Source of the DNA: Polyodon spathula
Lineage: Eukaryota; Chordata; Actinopteri; Acipenseriformes; Polyodontidae
Assembly: GCF_017654505.1 (NCBI RefSeq)
Contig: NC_054548.1
Location: 38,396,545 to 38,460,544 of the forward strand
Length of the DNA stretch: 64,000 nucleotides
Reading direction: 5' to 3'
Shown here piece by piece: positions 27,721 through 40,200 of the stretch (positions are counted from its first letter, which is position 1; each line of letters starts with the position of its first letter). The position numbers and the translations under genes were made by a program. The notes beneath the pieces were generated by a model that saw nothing but the letters and a program-made list of their open reading frames with translations, searched no databases and was not told the origin of the DNA.

Positions 27721-29849
27721 TTGCAGACAAATACTTCTTAAAGGCAATTACAACGAAAATACAAGTATCAGCAAACTCCTAGTAGATACCAGCTTAGATA
27801 GCTCAACAGTACACTTGTTAGTAACTAGCTTCATGCAAGTGATCTGGTGAGATTCTCTTTAATGAGACTGTTACCTCCTCAATCACTCTCTCATTTTGAT
27901 TGTCCAGCCTTTAGTGAATCACCTGGGCCAAGTTCATTCTAAGGTCAAGAGCGGCCAAGCAATAAAGTAATTTAATGTAGTTTTGCATGTTCTGCTTCAT
28001 ATTTTAAGAAGATCGAAATGTAGAATGTTATATGGCAAGCGAACTCATTTTGAGATATTGGTCATTCTAATATAAAGGCAGTCAACATTTCTGTCCATTG
28101 TTCATTTTCATTTAAATTGTATTATTATGAAATATTTTTCAGTAAATAATGTAACTAACTGCTGTATGTATGGGACTACATATTGCGATGCCTAGTGTAG
28201 TTTAACATTTCTAGAAGATAAAGTTAAGCAGTCAGTAGAAGTGAAAGCTTTGTATTCTTCTGGGTCTGACTGCAGGTGACGACAGGCATGCTGTGATGTG
28301 CACACCATCAGTATATTCCAATTTGTTTAAATCAGTACTCTAATGGGCAGGTTTTTTGAGTCATCTTAACAAGGGTCAAATTGACACTTTCCAACATTGT
28401 CTTTCCAGTCTGTCCATTAAGTTCATTAATTTACTCATTTAAATTCCAAATTTCATTTTGCCGATTTGGCAGTGGACATGGATCACATTTACATTTTGTT
28501 TAATGTATTACAGGCCAGCAGTGATAAAGTCAATGTTGTGAATAGACTCTGTCACCTGGGCTGCTGGCTGTTACCAATAAACCATAAAGGAGCCATTTGA
28601 ATAATATTACTTACAACCAGAAAGAGAAGAATGAGAGAAAGGGGCAGTTCAAATATTAACTTGGCAGAATTCTAAAAAAACCACATTAGGACATGCTCAT
28701 CACATCTATATGGTAACAGAAACATACAAGACCCTGCGTTTTGTCTGATTCATTTAATACTATCTAACAGTTTGTACTCTGAAATAAAATAAGACAAACA
28801 TTGCTAGTTTCAGTTTTTTCAGACTGTATATAATATATTATACAGGTTTTAGGCTGGGAAATGTTTATGTTGCAAAGCTACAACAACTCTACTGTGATAA
28901 TGTTCTCTTGATCGGAGAACATGTCAATGTCTAAATGAACCCTTCTAGTCATTCATCACCCCAAGACCTAAAGGTCAAACCTATTCTACGGAACCACATA
29001 ATGAACTTAAACATTGCAAATAACACTATGGGCCCAATTGGTGTACCAGTGGTGAAACTGGAGTTAAGACTGGTGTTATTATCACTCAAACAAACTTTAT
29101 TCCTTGCTTCCACTGTAATTCACCAACATCCCGACAGCATTATTTCCATGCCATCTGATCAACTCTTATGACTAATTAATTTATGTTAATACCTACCCTT
29201 TTTACCATAATAGTGGGACTCTTACCTTATTATCTCCTTCAAATAAATTGCTACGCACTACCCCCAGTACAGCTGGCTGTAGGCACATTGGGATAATATA
29301 GCTTGTTTTTAAAAAGCCTTTGCTTGAACTAAAAATGGCTCAAAAAGGGAGCACTTTCATGTTCTAATATAAGTATGTTACATGAGTTACTTAAAACTTG
29401 TTTTCTTTCAAGTTTTATTTCTGTTACAGCATATTACATGCTGTATATGATTTCGCAAACAAATCCTTTGTTTAGTGAGATTAAACATGATGAGGAACAG
29501 AGAAAATGTACGTCTGAGATATCAGCATTGAAACAATCCCTAATTTAGTTAAAGTGATTGCAATTTAAAACTACAATTAATGCTCTTTTTAGCACTAATA
29601 TCAAGGCAGAAATGGTACCAACGGCAAACAAACATTCTGTGAATCGGACCCTGTATGTTATGTATAAATATTCTGTTATCAAGTTACAGCGCAAATATAT
29701 ACATGCAGTTAATAATAAAGGAATAATATAATGTGCTATGCCATGAATAACAAACAAAATCATAGAAAATGTAAACAAAAATACAGATCAAAGAATCATG
29801 ATATGTTTTCAGTATGAAAAGTGACACTGTCAAAATTAAAACATTACAA
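27721..29849. other. Unique sequence, no gene recognised
   Basis: Two moderately complex patches (about 27840-28000 and 28490-28640) could be weak regulatory islands. No coding or repeat evidence. Confidence 0.45.
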
Positions 29850-30545
29850 AGTTAGTATCGGGTATGACCTCCCTGAGCATTAACACAATCCTGGCAGCAT
29901 TGAAGCATAGACCTGATCAGCCTCTGGATAGACTACTGTGGGATGTTATGCCACTCTTCCTGTGCAGCTTCAGCCAGCTGACGAAGGTTGGCTGGTCGCG
30001 TTTGTCTCTTGTGGATGGCACTGGCGATTTGGTCCCACAGATATTTTATTGGACTCAAGTCAGGAGAAAAAACTACCCATCGCAAGACCTCGACATTGTT
30101 TTCTTGAAGTCGTGCAATTGTAATCCTAGCACAGTGTGGTTTTGCATTGTCCTGCTGAAAAATCGACACTTCCGGATTGGATTGGAAACTTGCCTCAAGG
30201 ACTTCTTATCTTGTGGTAAAGGAGATTCCTCCCCACGTCATCACACTTCCACCGCCCCACCAGTTGGCTTGAACAATGCAACAGTCAGCATAATTCTCAC
30301 CACGACGTGGTGGGCCAGTGTGGTGACCCTCTGCCTTCTAGGACGTGGTCTGTCCCTCACAGAGTCGATTTCCTGGTTGCTCTGGACTAGTCTGCTGATT
30401 GCTGAAGCAGAACATTTCATTCTCGGGGGTAACTTCTCTCACAGACAGGCCGCCTTCAATCATGCCGTTAGCAACCAGGCGATCTTCATTACTCAAGTGG
30501 GGCATAATCGTATCTTTCACTGTTCTGGCGTTAATTAAAATCATG
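29850..30545 (-). mobile_element. Tc1-like transposon relic, internally deleted
   Basis: A decayed Tc1-type element on the minus strand. The transposase start and helix-turn-helix region lie at 30544-30400, a central GGGSVMTWGGIS motif is near 30255-30215, and the C-terminal catalytic part is at 30169-29933. The region between the DNA-binding part and GGGS is mostly deleted. The sequence left of the gene (GTTAGTATCGGGTATGACC region, 29851-29872) resembles the 3' end of this Tc1 lineage. I could not identify matching terminal repeats, so the borders are approximate. Confidence 0.88.
29933..30544 (-). pseudogene. Tc1-like transposase relic with lost catalytic Glu
   Basis: Three pieces of one transposase on the minus strand. 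The N-terminus (30544-30338) contains HLSNEDRLVANGMIEGGLSV, the first helix of the Tc1 helix-turn-helix domain. The middle piece carries GGGSVMTWGGISFTTR and then a stop. The C-terminal piece (30169-29933) reads FQQDNAKPHCAR, with the second Asp at 30149-30151, and SPDLSPIKYLWDQ. The residue 34 positions beyond the Asp+1, normally Glu, is Lys (AAA, 30044-30046), so the DDE triad is broken. Frameshifts and a large internal deletion also make it non-functional. It belongs to a different Tc1 lineage from the copies at 1-369 and 6427-6981. Confidence 0.9.
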
Positions 30546-31179
30546 TCTTTTTGAATGGCTATTTATACAGATTCTTAAACAACTCATTTTGGCAATTTTA
30601 ACTCAACTCAAATACCAAACACTGCGCACCAGACGTCTCTATGAAATCACAAGACTTTCCCAAGTAACAATGCTACTCAAACGATCAACAGACCTATCTG
30701 CTCACTATTCAAAATAAAAATAATATTATGGAAGTGCTCAATGAGCTATTGATGTAAAACTTAGACTGTTGCGTTTTTATAGTGCATCAGTATATATACT
30801 ATATACTGTACTTCAACAGAAGCATACATGCAACACTTTTATAATAACAGGGCCATGGTGTCTTTGTTAACCTTATGTTCAATTTTAAGAATAAATAAGA
30901 TCACAACCTCCTGTTTGCTCTAAATGCAAGGTGGACACGCACACATAAGTACACGAAATGCCTTGCGTCGCAATTAAATGAACCTAAACCCTTTCAGGGG
31001 AAAATCACTACTGCTTAACGTGAAGCGGTCCTACAAATGGGATTGGATAGCTGATGATTAATGAAATGAAATGAGCAAAAAAAAAAAAGTTGCATTAAAA
31101 TTGGATAAGGTTCACTGCTTTATAAAGCAGTGCAATAATGAGTGAACTCTGTAATATTGGGCTGACCCCTTTTATATAG
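30546..31179. other. Unique sequence, no gene recognised
   Basis: May include the decayed 5' end of the preceding Tc1 relic, but no clear terminus is visible. A run at 31079-31088. Confidence 0.5.
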
Positions 31180-31560
31180 CTCCGGGCATTAAAATGCAAT
31201 TTTCCATTTTGGTTGCAGTTCCACTCAGAATGCTACCTTTATTCCGATTAGCCTTCGCAGCAGTTGGTGTTTGTATATTAATGCCATGATCCGTATTGTG
31301 TACTGTTTTCCACATTTATGACTGCAAGGTACTTTCTGGAGCCTGTGGGGAGTCTGCAGGAATGGCTTCTGCTCAGCTACCCTTCTCATCCAACATTAAT
31401 GGCTGTTAGATTTTTAATGAGGAGGCACATTTTCAGGCACTTTGCATGGGCTTCATCATTCCATTGGGGATTCATGGACTGTACAGCATGTCTGGATGCA
31501 TTAACCAGGCCTTGCCTTGTCTGACAACAGAAAAAGACAGTAGTTGGTCTCCCTAAGTAA
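31180..31560. promoter_or_regulatory. Candidate conserved non-coding island
   Basis: High-complexity island with CATTAATGGCTG, TTTTTAATGAGG, ATTAATGCC and CTTTGCATGGG. Both strands have open frames of about 60 codons without domain features. An enhancer function is inferred from composition. Confidence 0.38.
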
Positions 31561-33599
31561 ATAGTCCACAAGGCTTAAAATATGTATATATACATACAGT
31601 ATATTGTAAACCCATTTATGATTTTTAAAATAGATTTTAAAATGAAATACCTTAACCCTTTCCAGAAATATCTAGCTATGTATCTATCTATGTTCTTATC
31701 TGTAACTCATTTAATGTACAGTAACAGAATTGTTTTTTGGTTCACAATTAAAGATTATAAATGCTTGCTCAATAATAATGAAGCAGGTTTTACTATTTAA
31801 AAAGATAACATAAACATATGTTTTGTTGCATGTGCTTTGAAATGTATAAGGAAAAGAATAAATACACAACCTTTATACCCAAGAGCAGGACAGATAGGCC
31901 TTTGTACACAATACTGCATTGATAAAGTACAGGAAGACAGTCCCCTGATCATTCTACAGAAAAACTTGCACAAATAATATACTACCTGTATAGTACATAA
32001 TGGTTAACATAAATATATATAAACAATTACTTGCATTTTAATGCATACAGTTTTTTGGTTTTTGTATTGACAAAAAAGCAGCCCTGAAATGTATGTCTTT
32101 CAGATTAAATGAATACATTAGCGTATTATGAAGAAAAAAAAAAAACACAAAACAAACAAACGTGCAGCCTTTGGGACCTTCATGCCCTAGGCAGACATGC
32201 ATGGCTGGCCGTCCCTTTCTGAGAAGTGCCTACTGTGTGCTGCGCCAGAGGAGAGCAGTAATTACCTAACACATCTCCAAAAAAGCGCTAAATTAACCCT
32301 TCCTTACCTATTTTTGTAACCACTTAACCGTTCACTCGTAACAGATTCTTTAATAACACTTACATATTTGCAATTAAATAGGAATCCGGTGAATCAGAGC
32401 AAGGAAATTAATTTCCACAAACAATAAAATAACTCACATCTGCCACGTTTCCTAAAGAAAAGGGTTTCAAACTGAAGATGACTGAAATTTAGCATGGGGG
32501 GTTTTCCAAGCAATGAATACTAGCAAATAGAGAGGGAATGGTGTTTACACACTTTAACACGTGATATTGATGTGCTAGATGTGTAATTGTGCAGCACAGA
32601 AAGAAAGACGTGTCCATAAAGCTCCCCCCACAGGACTAAGAAAATTGAGCTTTTTGCAACCGACAGGTCTCTACATCCACATTGCTTGTCATTAAAAGTA
32701 TTGTTGCCAGTGAATCGAAAAAGCGGTCTTCATAGAAACATGTACCTAAGCACAGCTTTGTCTATCTATCTATTTATAGTATTAATATGTATTTGAGATT
32801 TTAAGTTAAAAAAGGCTAACCTTACAGCCATACTTTAATATGTTTTTGGACAAAGCCTTATTCCGGTTGCACTCTGCATTTCCAGTTTGGAGCCAGAGAA
32901 ATAGTAATTTGGTAGTCAGAAGCCAAAATTACTGGTGCCCTTTACATAAGATCTTTTAGCGTTAGAACAGTCTAGGTTTGAAGAAATACGTTTGGTTGTC
33001 TAAAGTTTCTATAGACAGTACTATTAGTCCATATAACAAAACAACCATACAATTTGCTTAGGGGTGTAGGGGTTTGGGAGGGATCGAGGGCTGAATAGTC
33101 TGTACTATTATTTTTTTTATATTCAGATAAAGGGGACTTCTCACATCCTGGGACTCAAACTATACCACAATAAACAGGGTTTGTATTTTCTTATGCAAAC
33201 CTCCCTCAACACCTCAACAAAAACATGTTGTTTCTGTTTTAACTGCCACCCCTTTGTAAAAAGGAAGGTATCAATTGTGTGCTTGCCATTTTCTATTGAA
33301 ACAAGTCATGTTACTTGGTCTGTCTGGTAGTAATTATTGTCTGCATCATTTACAAAATAGTTGTGAAAAAAATAACCATAATAACTCTGATATACAGTCG
33401 TTACATCTTTAATTCTATTCTATGCTCCACACCAACAACCTCTCCCACCCCCATGAGTTCAAAGAGGTTTAGGAACAGATGGGGATGGAGATAAATAAAT
33501 AAATGGAAAAGGAACAAAAGCATTCAGGGCATACAATTTAAAATGGAAAACTGCCGCAGCTATGGCATGATTAATTGTAAAAGCCATTAGTGTAAAAAG
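31561..33599. other. Unique sequence, no gene recognised
   Basis: AT-rich. The patch at about 32160-32310 is GC-richer and might be regulatory. No coding signal. Confidence 0.45.
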
Positions 33600-33990
33600 C
33601 TCCTTTTTTTTTTTACAGTCTAAGTCCCGGGTAGCGCAGTCCCATTCAAGTGTCTCGGCACTATCATTCTGTGCCTGTTGACACAGTGGAGGGTGTGTGT
33701 GCGGCGAAGGCGGCCCTGTCATCACTCTCTCCTGCTAATAACATTCCACTCCAGATGCAGGCAAGGTCCCTTCGAGTGACATTTTGCCGGTGATAAAGTA
33801 CTGCGCCCTTTAAAAACTAATTTGCAGAATGGTTTCATTACAAACCGCAACTGGTCGGCATCCACAGGGGAAAACTTGCGCTCTCATTAGGGTCCTGTGC
33901 TGTCTGCTCTTAATATTTTTCTCGTGCAAATCCGCTGACACTGGGATAAATTACATGGAAATTCTATTTTGCTAACTATCATTATCCATG
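33600..33990. promoter_or_regulatory. Candidate conserved non-coding island
   Basis: One of the strongest composition outliers in the window: balanced base content, many CpGs (for example GGTAGCGCAG, GGCGAAGGCGGCC, CTTGCGCTC) and few repeats. Words include GCTAATAACATTCC, CTAATTTGCAG and CATTACAAACCG. A splice-acceptor-like tract (T run then ACAG at 33606-33618) precedes it, but no exon-like frame follows. More likely an enhancer than an exon; inference. Confidence 0.42.
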
Positions 33991-34063
33991 TCTGCAGAGT
34001 CCTATACAAACCAGTCCATAACACGTAGCAGAGCTGTTGATTGCTCCCATTCATACCTCCTGG

Positions 34064-34237
34064 CAAGGATGGAAATAAGATTCCAATGGCATAGCAATTT
34101 GATTCAGTCTTGGTTTTACTATGAGTTTAGTAAGACACATCTGAGCTAGTTACCTATACACTGTGGCTAATCAGGCTCGTAGTAAAACCTGGAAGGGGTT
34201 TAACTGCAATGCAATATGAGTCTTATTTCCATCCCTG
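34064..34237. mobile_element. hAT-type foldback MITE (174 bp)
   Basis: The left end CAAGGATGGAAATAAGA and the right end read on the minus strand, CAGGGATGGAAATAAGA, are inverted repeats. The pairing continues, more loosely, for about 60 bases to GGTTTTACTA on each arm, leaving a central loop. It is flanked by CCTCCTGG (34056-34063) and CCTCTTGG (34238-34245), an 8-bp duplication with one mismatch, which is diagnostic of the hAT superfamily. No coding capacity; it would have been moved by a hAT transposase supplied elsewhere. Confidence 0.9.
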
Positions 34238-34245
34238 CCTCTTGG

Positions 34246-35849
34246 CTTCAGATTTCAGTGAGCTGGTCTGCAGATAGACCAGCTGTACTGACTTGTCCAG
34301 GTTGACTGATAGTCTGAAACATCCTGATTCGAATCCCAGCAATTTATACTTGCAAATATCACTGTATCTTCCGCTTTCCCCTTATGTCCATCACTTTTTC
34401 CTAGCTGAACTTGGGCACCTTTCTAAATTTAAGGAACTTCAAACAAATTCTCAAACTGTACATTTATCTTTTCTGCTGGTTTAAATTTGTTCCAGGTCCT
34501 TTTATCAAGTGAAACAGCTCGACAGCTGCTTCCCACGATCCCTTACACATTGTCTGCCTGGATTAGGATCAAAACAACATAATATTACATCAGCATGCTG
34601 TTACAATAAACTTATTAGAAATGATATACCTGGCAGCTAGCAGGCTCAGACTATTTTTTAGTATTTTAGAATGGCTGTACCATACTTTTATTATACACCT
34701 CTGGGAAATACGTTCTATCCTTTGCATCAGCATTGCTGTTATGATACAATGTCTGACAAAAAAGCTATGTACTAGTCTTTTAAAACTTCATTCATTTAAG
34801 ATGAACAACATAATCCACGTTCACATAACTTTAAGGACTCTTTAATATGTTTTTTTTTTTTTTTTTAAGGACTGTTTTTTTTTAAAGCAATTTAATGTTT
34901 TAGAGAGGGTTTGAAGTATTTGTTAGGTTTCAAAGCACTGTTTAACCTAAAGAAATGTTTATAAACAGTCTTCAAAATAACAGAAGAAAAAGTTCTCAAA
35001 AAACATTTCTTACTTTTTCTTCAAGTTGTAATAAAATAAATAAAAATATCAATAATAAAAATATCCTGGTGCACAAGGAAAGTATTAGAAAGAGCATGGA
35101 AGCATTAGGCAGACCATGAACACAAACTGCATGCCAGCTGTCAGAAAATCACTTTGATTACTATAACAGTTGAATATGTATTTATACATTTATATACAAA
35201 GCGTGGGCAGCTTGCAGTGAGCTCAATGAACCATAGAGCTATGTGTGTGATGCGTCAGTCCTCCACACTCATATTCTTTAAGGTGATTTCAACTTGTGAC
35301 ACGTCTGTCTCCGGATCTCAGCCATGCTGGCTCAAGGGATTTGTCCTTCATGTGACCTGGCTTGTGACATCATGTCTTATTATATATTTTTTGTATTTAT
35401 GAATCTTTTTTTGTTTTTAAGTGTGTTTGTGTTTGAAGCACAAGTCACATGATTTTCTACTCGCTATTATATACTAGCTCAGAGTATGGTAGTGTCATTT
35501 GCTGCCTATAGCTGCAACAGAGCGCATACAATAAAAAGGTGATGCTGTGTTTATATTTTTTTTTTCAGAACTTTGAATGAAAGAATTATACACTTAAAAT
35601 GCTAATGCTGTCAGTCGGAAAATTCTAGCACAGGTTATTTGTCTGATAACAAGTAGAGAGCTAACTGGAGGTCTGAAAGCTATTTTATTCTCTAATAAGT
35701 TATTGAAATACAAACCGTATACCAAGTTTGTTATCACATTTTCAATCAAGAGGGTCCTTCTGCACAGTATACCACCATACTGGTAGAGCATAACATGCCC
35801 GGCGTGTATATTACATTTGTAAAAGATCTAACAAACCCTAAAATGAAGC
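34246..35849. other. Unique sequence, no gene recognised
   Basis: AT-rich, with a T run at 34851-34866. No coding, RNA or transposon evidence. Confidence 0.5.
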
Positions 35850-36120
35850 GGGAACTCAAGGATGGCTTTTCTTCCACTAGCGCACATTAAGTTGGGCTTA
35901 ATTTCTGTAACCGCTTGCTGATTGTCATGCAGGTGTCATTTGATTCCAGGGAGACTTCATTAATATGTAAGTGTTAATAGGTGGAGCTTAACGTTAATTG
36001 CTTGCTGGAATGGGACCATGTTCAATATTACAATCTATTACAAGCCGGCTGGTGAAAGAAGCAGCAAATGAATTAAGACAACACATTATTTACAATATCG
36101 CACAATAAATGTAGACTGAC
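35850..36120. promoter_or_regulatory. Candidate conserved non-coding island
   Basis: High-complexity block with CTTCATTAATATG, GTTAATTGCTTGCTGG, GCAAATGAATTAAG and CTGATTGTCATG. No open frame with protein features. Inferred enhancer candidate. Confidence 0.37.
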
Positions 36121-36435
36121 AGCTCAGAGAAGGTTGTCACTAAACATGGCAGCTGTTCTCCACATCTGTTCTCTTTTGAAACTAGGTGAGGGCAACTCTC
36201 TCCAATCATTTTGTTCTGTATATGGATATGATGGAAATAGGTTTAGAAGCTAGACTTTTTTTGCCAGAGGAGAAAGCTTCATTTGTTGAAAAGTTCCAGA
36301 TTCCTATTACTTATTGCATTCCAAAACTTCACTGAATTTGGCTAACATTCCCTTAACTATTCTGTGGTAAACTCTGCTTTTGAAAGTAATTCCAATCAGG
36401 GATCATTTCAGATTAAGGAAATGTAACTAAGCTGT

Positions 36436-36437
<2 letters not shown>

Positions 36438-36499
<62 letters not shown>
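36438..36499. repeat. (TA)n microsatellite followed by GCATGCATGC
   Basis: About 31 pure TA units. Confidence 0.98.
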
Positions 36500-36502
<3 letters not shown>

Positions 36503-36959
36503 TGCATGCTTGTTCCATATGATACAGTGACACAAACCCACACAGATGTATGCACAAATGCTCTTTCAATGAAGGGTAGAAAAAACAGGCCAGATAGTGA
36601 CAGAAGTCAACTCACTTTTAAAGGGTTGAAATGATATTGCTAAAATGGCAACAATTACGGTCTAAAATTGGTTAAAAGGAGAGGCAGCAATATACTGTAT
36701 TCATGGAGACAATGTCACATTAGGGGCTTACTCTTCTACTCAGCCAATAATATCATGCACAACAGTGTCAGATATTAGCACTTTATATGTAAAAAAGCTC
36801 CTACATTTTTCAGCCACAGAACAATATTGAATCTGCCTCAACAGGGTATCATAGAATGGTCATGTGCTAAATTATTACAGAATCCATTTGACTACATCAT
36901 ACAGAAAGAAAAAGCTGTTAATTTTGTATACTGCTTTATGAGAGTAAAAAGTGTGTATG

Positions 36960-37210
36960 TATTAGGGGGGAGCACTTAAGCATTTACACCTCCTCCCCTT
37001 TGCCAAAGTCCCTAATGAGCTTGTCGCTACTAGAATTAATTTGTTATTGTTTAATTGATCTCCCAACAACACTCATCCATCATAAGGCTATTCAATAACT
37101 CACAATGCTGCAGCCTTGTCATTTGCTGCGGCCTTCAATTACTACTGTACGGAGCAAACCATTACCCACAAGTCTCTGGGTGAAGGTCTGCTGCACATAG
37201 ACTAGCAAAA
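36960..37210. promoter_or_regulatory. Candidate conserved non-coding island
   Basis: Complex block containing CCCTAATGAGC, GAATTAATTTGTTATTG and TTTAATTGATC (homeodomain and SOX-like words), then a GC-richer tail. Regulatory role inferred only. Confidence 0.38.
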
Positions 37211-40200
37211 AAAGTCCTGATCGAAGAAGTATTATATTTTGAAAATGTCTGTGTATTTATGTGTAAATAAATTAGTGAATGTATATATAAATATATACCC
37301 TGACCTGTCAAACCCATAGCACTGCGCAAAGTTTAACGACTAACATTTTTACTTCTGTTTCACCCCAAACTGAAGTAGGGTAACATTTAAAATTTAGCAA
37401 GTCAGCAAAGAGCATATAGTTTCCTCTCACCACCCCTCTATAATGTACTATTCAATACACATCACAACTGGCACCACCACAGGTACAAAAATGAATTAGC
37501 TAATGTTTTTAAATGTTATTGCGGGTAACGTTTATTTTCATTTTCATCCAGACCACTGCTTGAATCAGGTTTACAATGTTCTCCCAAGGCAATGCCAGAC
37601 TTTAGCTTTGTTGTGCTGGCATGCCAAAATAATAGACATTTTAAAAGAAAGAATAATGGCTTTACAACACATTTTCTTACCTTACTCTTTGGTAACACAA
37701 ATAAAATAATGACCTCAAATTCATAATTAATTATGGATGGATACCACAGGAATAACACCTGGATATCTTATGCACTTCATCTGAGTTCTGAAGTAATTCG
37801 TTTTGAATTCAGTCCTGTTCATTCATGTGGATTAAATTAGCTGTATTCATTTCATGTTTCTTTATAACAAATAATGGTGATCACATGTATAAGGCATACA
37901 TTATGATGGCTTCCCCTGTGTAAACTTGAAATTGAAAGTCTCTTGCTTTTCTTATAAAGACCTATTGTTGGACAGAAATCATAGCTAAATAAGGTGCTGT
38001 ACACATTAATGTGGTGCTTGATTAACCAATTACTAGACATTAGGAAGAATTAAAGAAAACCATTAACTGTTGCCACTTTAGCCAGCACCTTCCTATCCCA
38101 TAAGACACTGTGCATGGTGCCTCAGGACTTCTCTTATTAAATCTATAAAAAACTAATTTGGATTTTTAATAGTCTAATTGACTTTGTAAGCTGACAGTAA
38201 TCAGACTGATTCCATTGTCTTCTACCTCTGCAAATTAGCAAAGCAACCCCTAGTAAAGATGAAGGAAAATAATGCAGTGTTACCCATTTCTGCAACTCCA
38301 GCCCTGGCAATTTACAAACATCTTAACAAAGATGGATTTTTATGCCAGTATCAATGAGCAACCATATAGACCTTTACATTCTTCTTGACATTTTGTAATG
38401 TTATATTTCTGTAGTTATTGTATGGAAAGTGTTCTTCAGCAAGTGCGAAAAAGAGGTAATTAAGATTTGTCAATTTGTATGTCAATTCTGATATACAACT
38501 GTAAGAATTTAAGACAGATTATTTACTAAGCAGTATTATGTATGAGTGGACAAGTCAGCTCACTGCACTCCTGTGATTCATTTTGGACTAAAAAGGCCAA
38601 CAAAGAACTTTCCAGATTTTGGTTCTTCTTCTGGGGACAGCGAATAGCAAGGCAGCCAGCTGGATTCCAAAGCAGACCCTAGGTTCTTATCCTTGCATAG
38701 CTTGCCTGTGAACAGATAACTGTATTGGAAGGCTGACCATAGGGGCAAACAAAATATCATAATTGCTGTTCTGTTTTTGAAAGCACAGTAAAACAAGGCC
38801 AAAGTCAGTTCTTTTTTGAGTTCACTTCATAAATGAGCCATGTAATTAATTTAATTACTTTATAATTATATTATATAATATGTTTATATGTGGTGATATC
38901 CCTAAGATATATTTACTATCATTATGATATGCCAGTGCATCTGATTGTCGATGTAATCTCTTTGTTGAAAACTAGATGAATTATAAATATGGTTTATGAT
39001 TTCTACTACCTCAAGGCAAGTTCCATTCTACATGCCATCCTCCCTAATCTTGGAATACTCAGTATGAGGTAAGCCCTAATAACAAAATTATGATAATATA
39101 AAATAATTATAATTGGTGAAAATAATCTTTTTTTTTTTTTAAATGCAATTATTCTGGCGGCTCTTGCTGTGAGCTACTGCTACCCCATAACATCTGTTCC
39201 TAAATGTATTTTAAATAACAACCATTTGTTAGAGGTATGTGTTCGTGTGCCTCTTCCACTGTTTGTAAATAAATTATAGTGACATATAATTAGATCTAAA
39301 ATACTTTGCAGTGCAAAATTAACATAGAATCAAGAAATCAATACCATGCTTGATGCTTACTGTAATTTCTAACGAATGAATGCTATTCTAATTGTATGAT
39401 CATGTTTTACTTGTAGAATAGATACAGTGCTGGGTTCAGATTTAAGCACTTCTTCCAAAACCACTTGTTTGCACTGTAAGGAGCTGCTGGAAAGGGCATG
39501 TCAACACCCTCTAACGTAGCACAGGGGGCAGTGACTGAGGACAAAGCATCAGGTTCAGAGACTGGCCTCTGAGCTAATGGGCAGTTCTGTCAGTGGAGTA
39601 GACCAACATGTTTAAATAGTTACTATTGAAACTGCTATCATAAAATAGTCCATCACAGCCCCATATACGACCAGTAATTCTATAGATACAGAGATACAAC
39701 ATGCCACATGGTGTATACCAAGCAATCATTTTAAACTTTCAATTAAACCAAAAAGTCTGACTGGAGTTGTGACCTTTGAGCTTGATGAAATCTAGTGATG
39801 AGAGACATGCTAATAAATGTATTTGTTTATTTGTATTTTGCTTTAAGTTGCCATACAATTGATCAAGCATGCTGATGCTGATACAGTACAGTAAATTATT
39901 ATGGTAGTGTTTGATGAAGTCTCTCTATAAAAATGAAGGGATTCATGTACTATTTAAAGCACTTCTTAATACTGTATGTCTTGTCAGAGATGTAAAGCAG
40001 TGAAGGAATATTCCAAGTTGAATGTAAGACTGGGGAATCATTCCAACAGAATGGGCCTTGGATTGTCCTTGCAGGCAAATTATTTTGATAATGGAGCCAC
40101 CATAATACAAAGTTGATTCCACAAACTATGTGAGAAATGGTACAGCAAGGTACTCAGATGAGGTGTCCAGAATAATTAGACCGCTGTTAGAGAGCTCAAA

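Noticed and set aside
33606..33725. Acceptor-like T-run plus ACAG as the start of an exon
   Set aside because: No open frame with protein character follows and no donor is evident.
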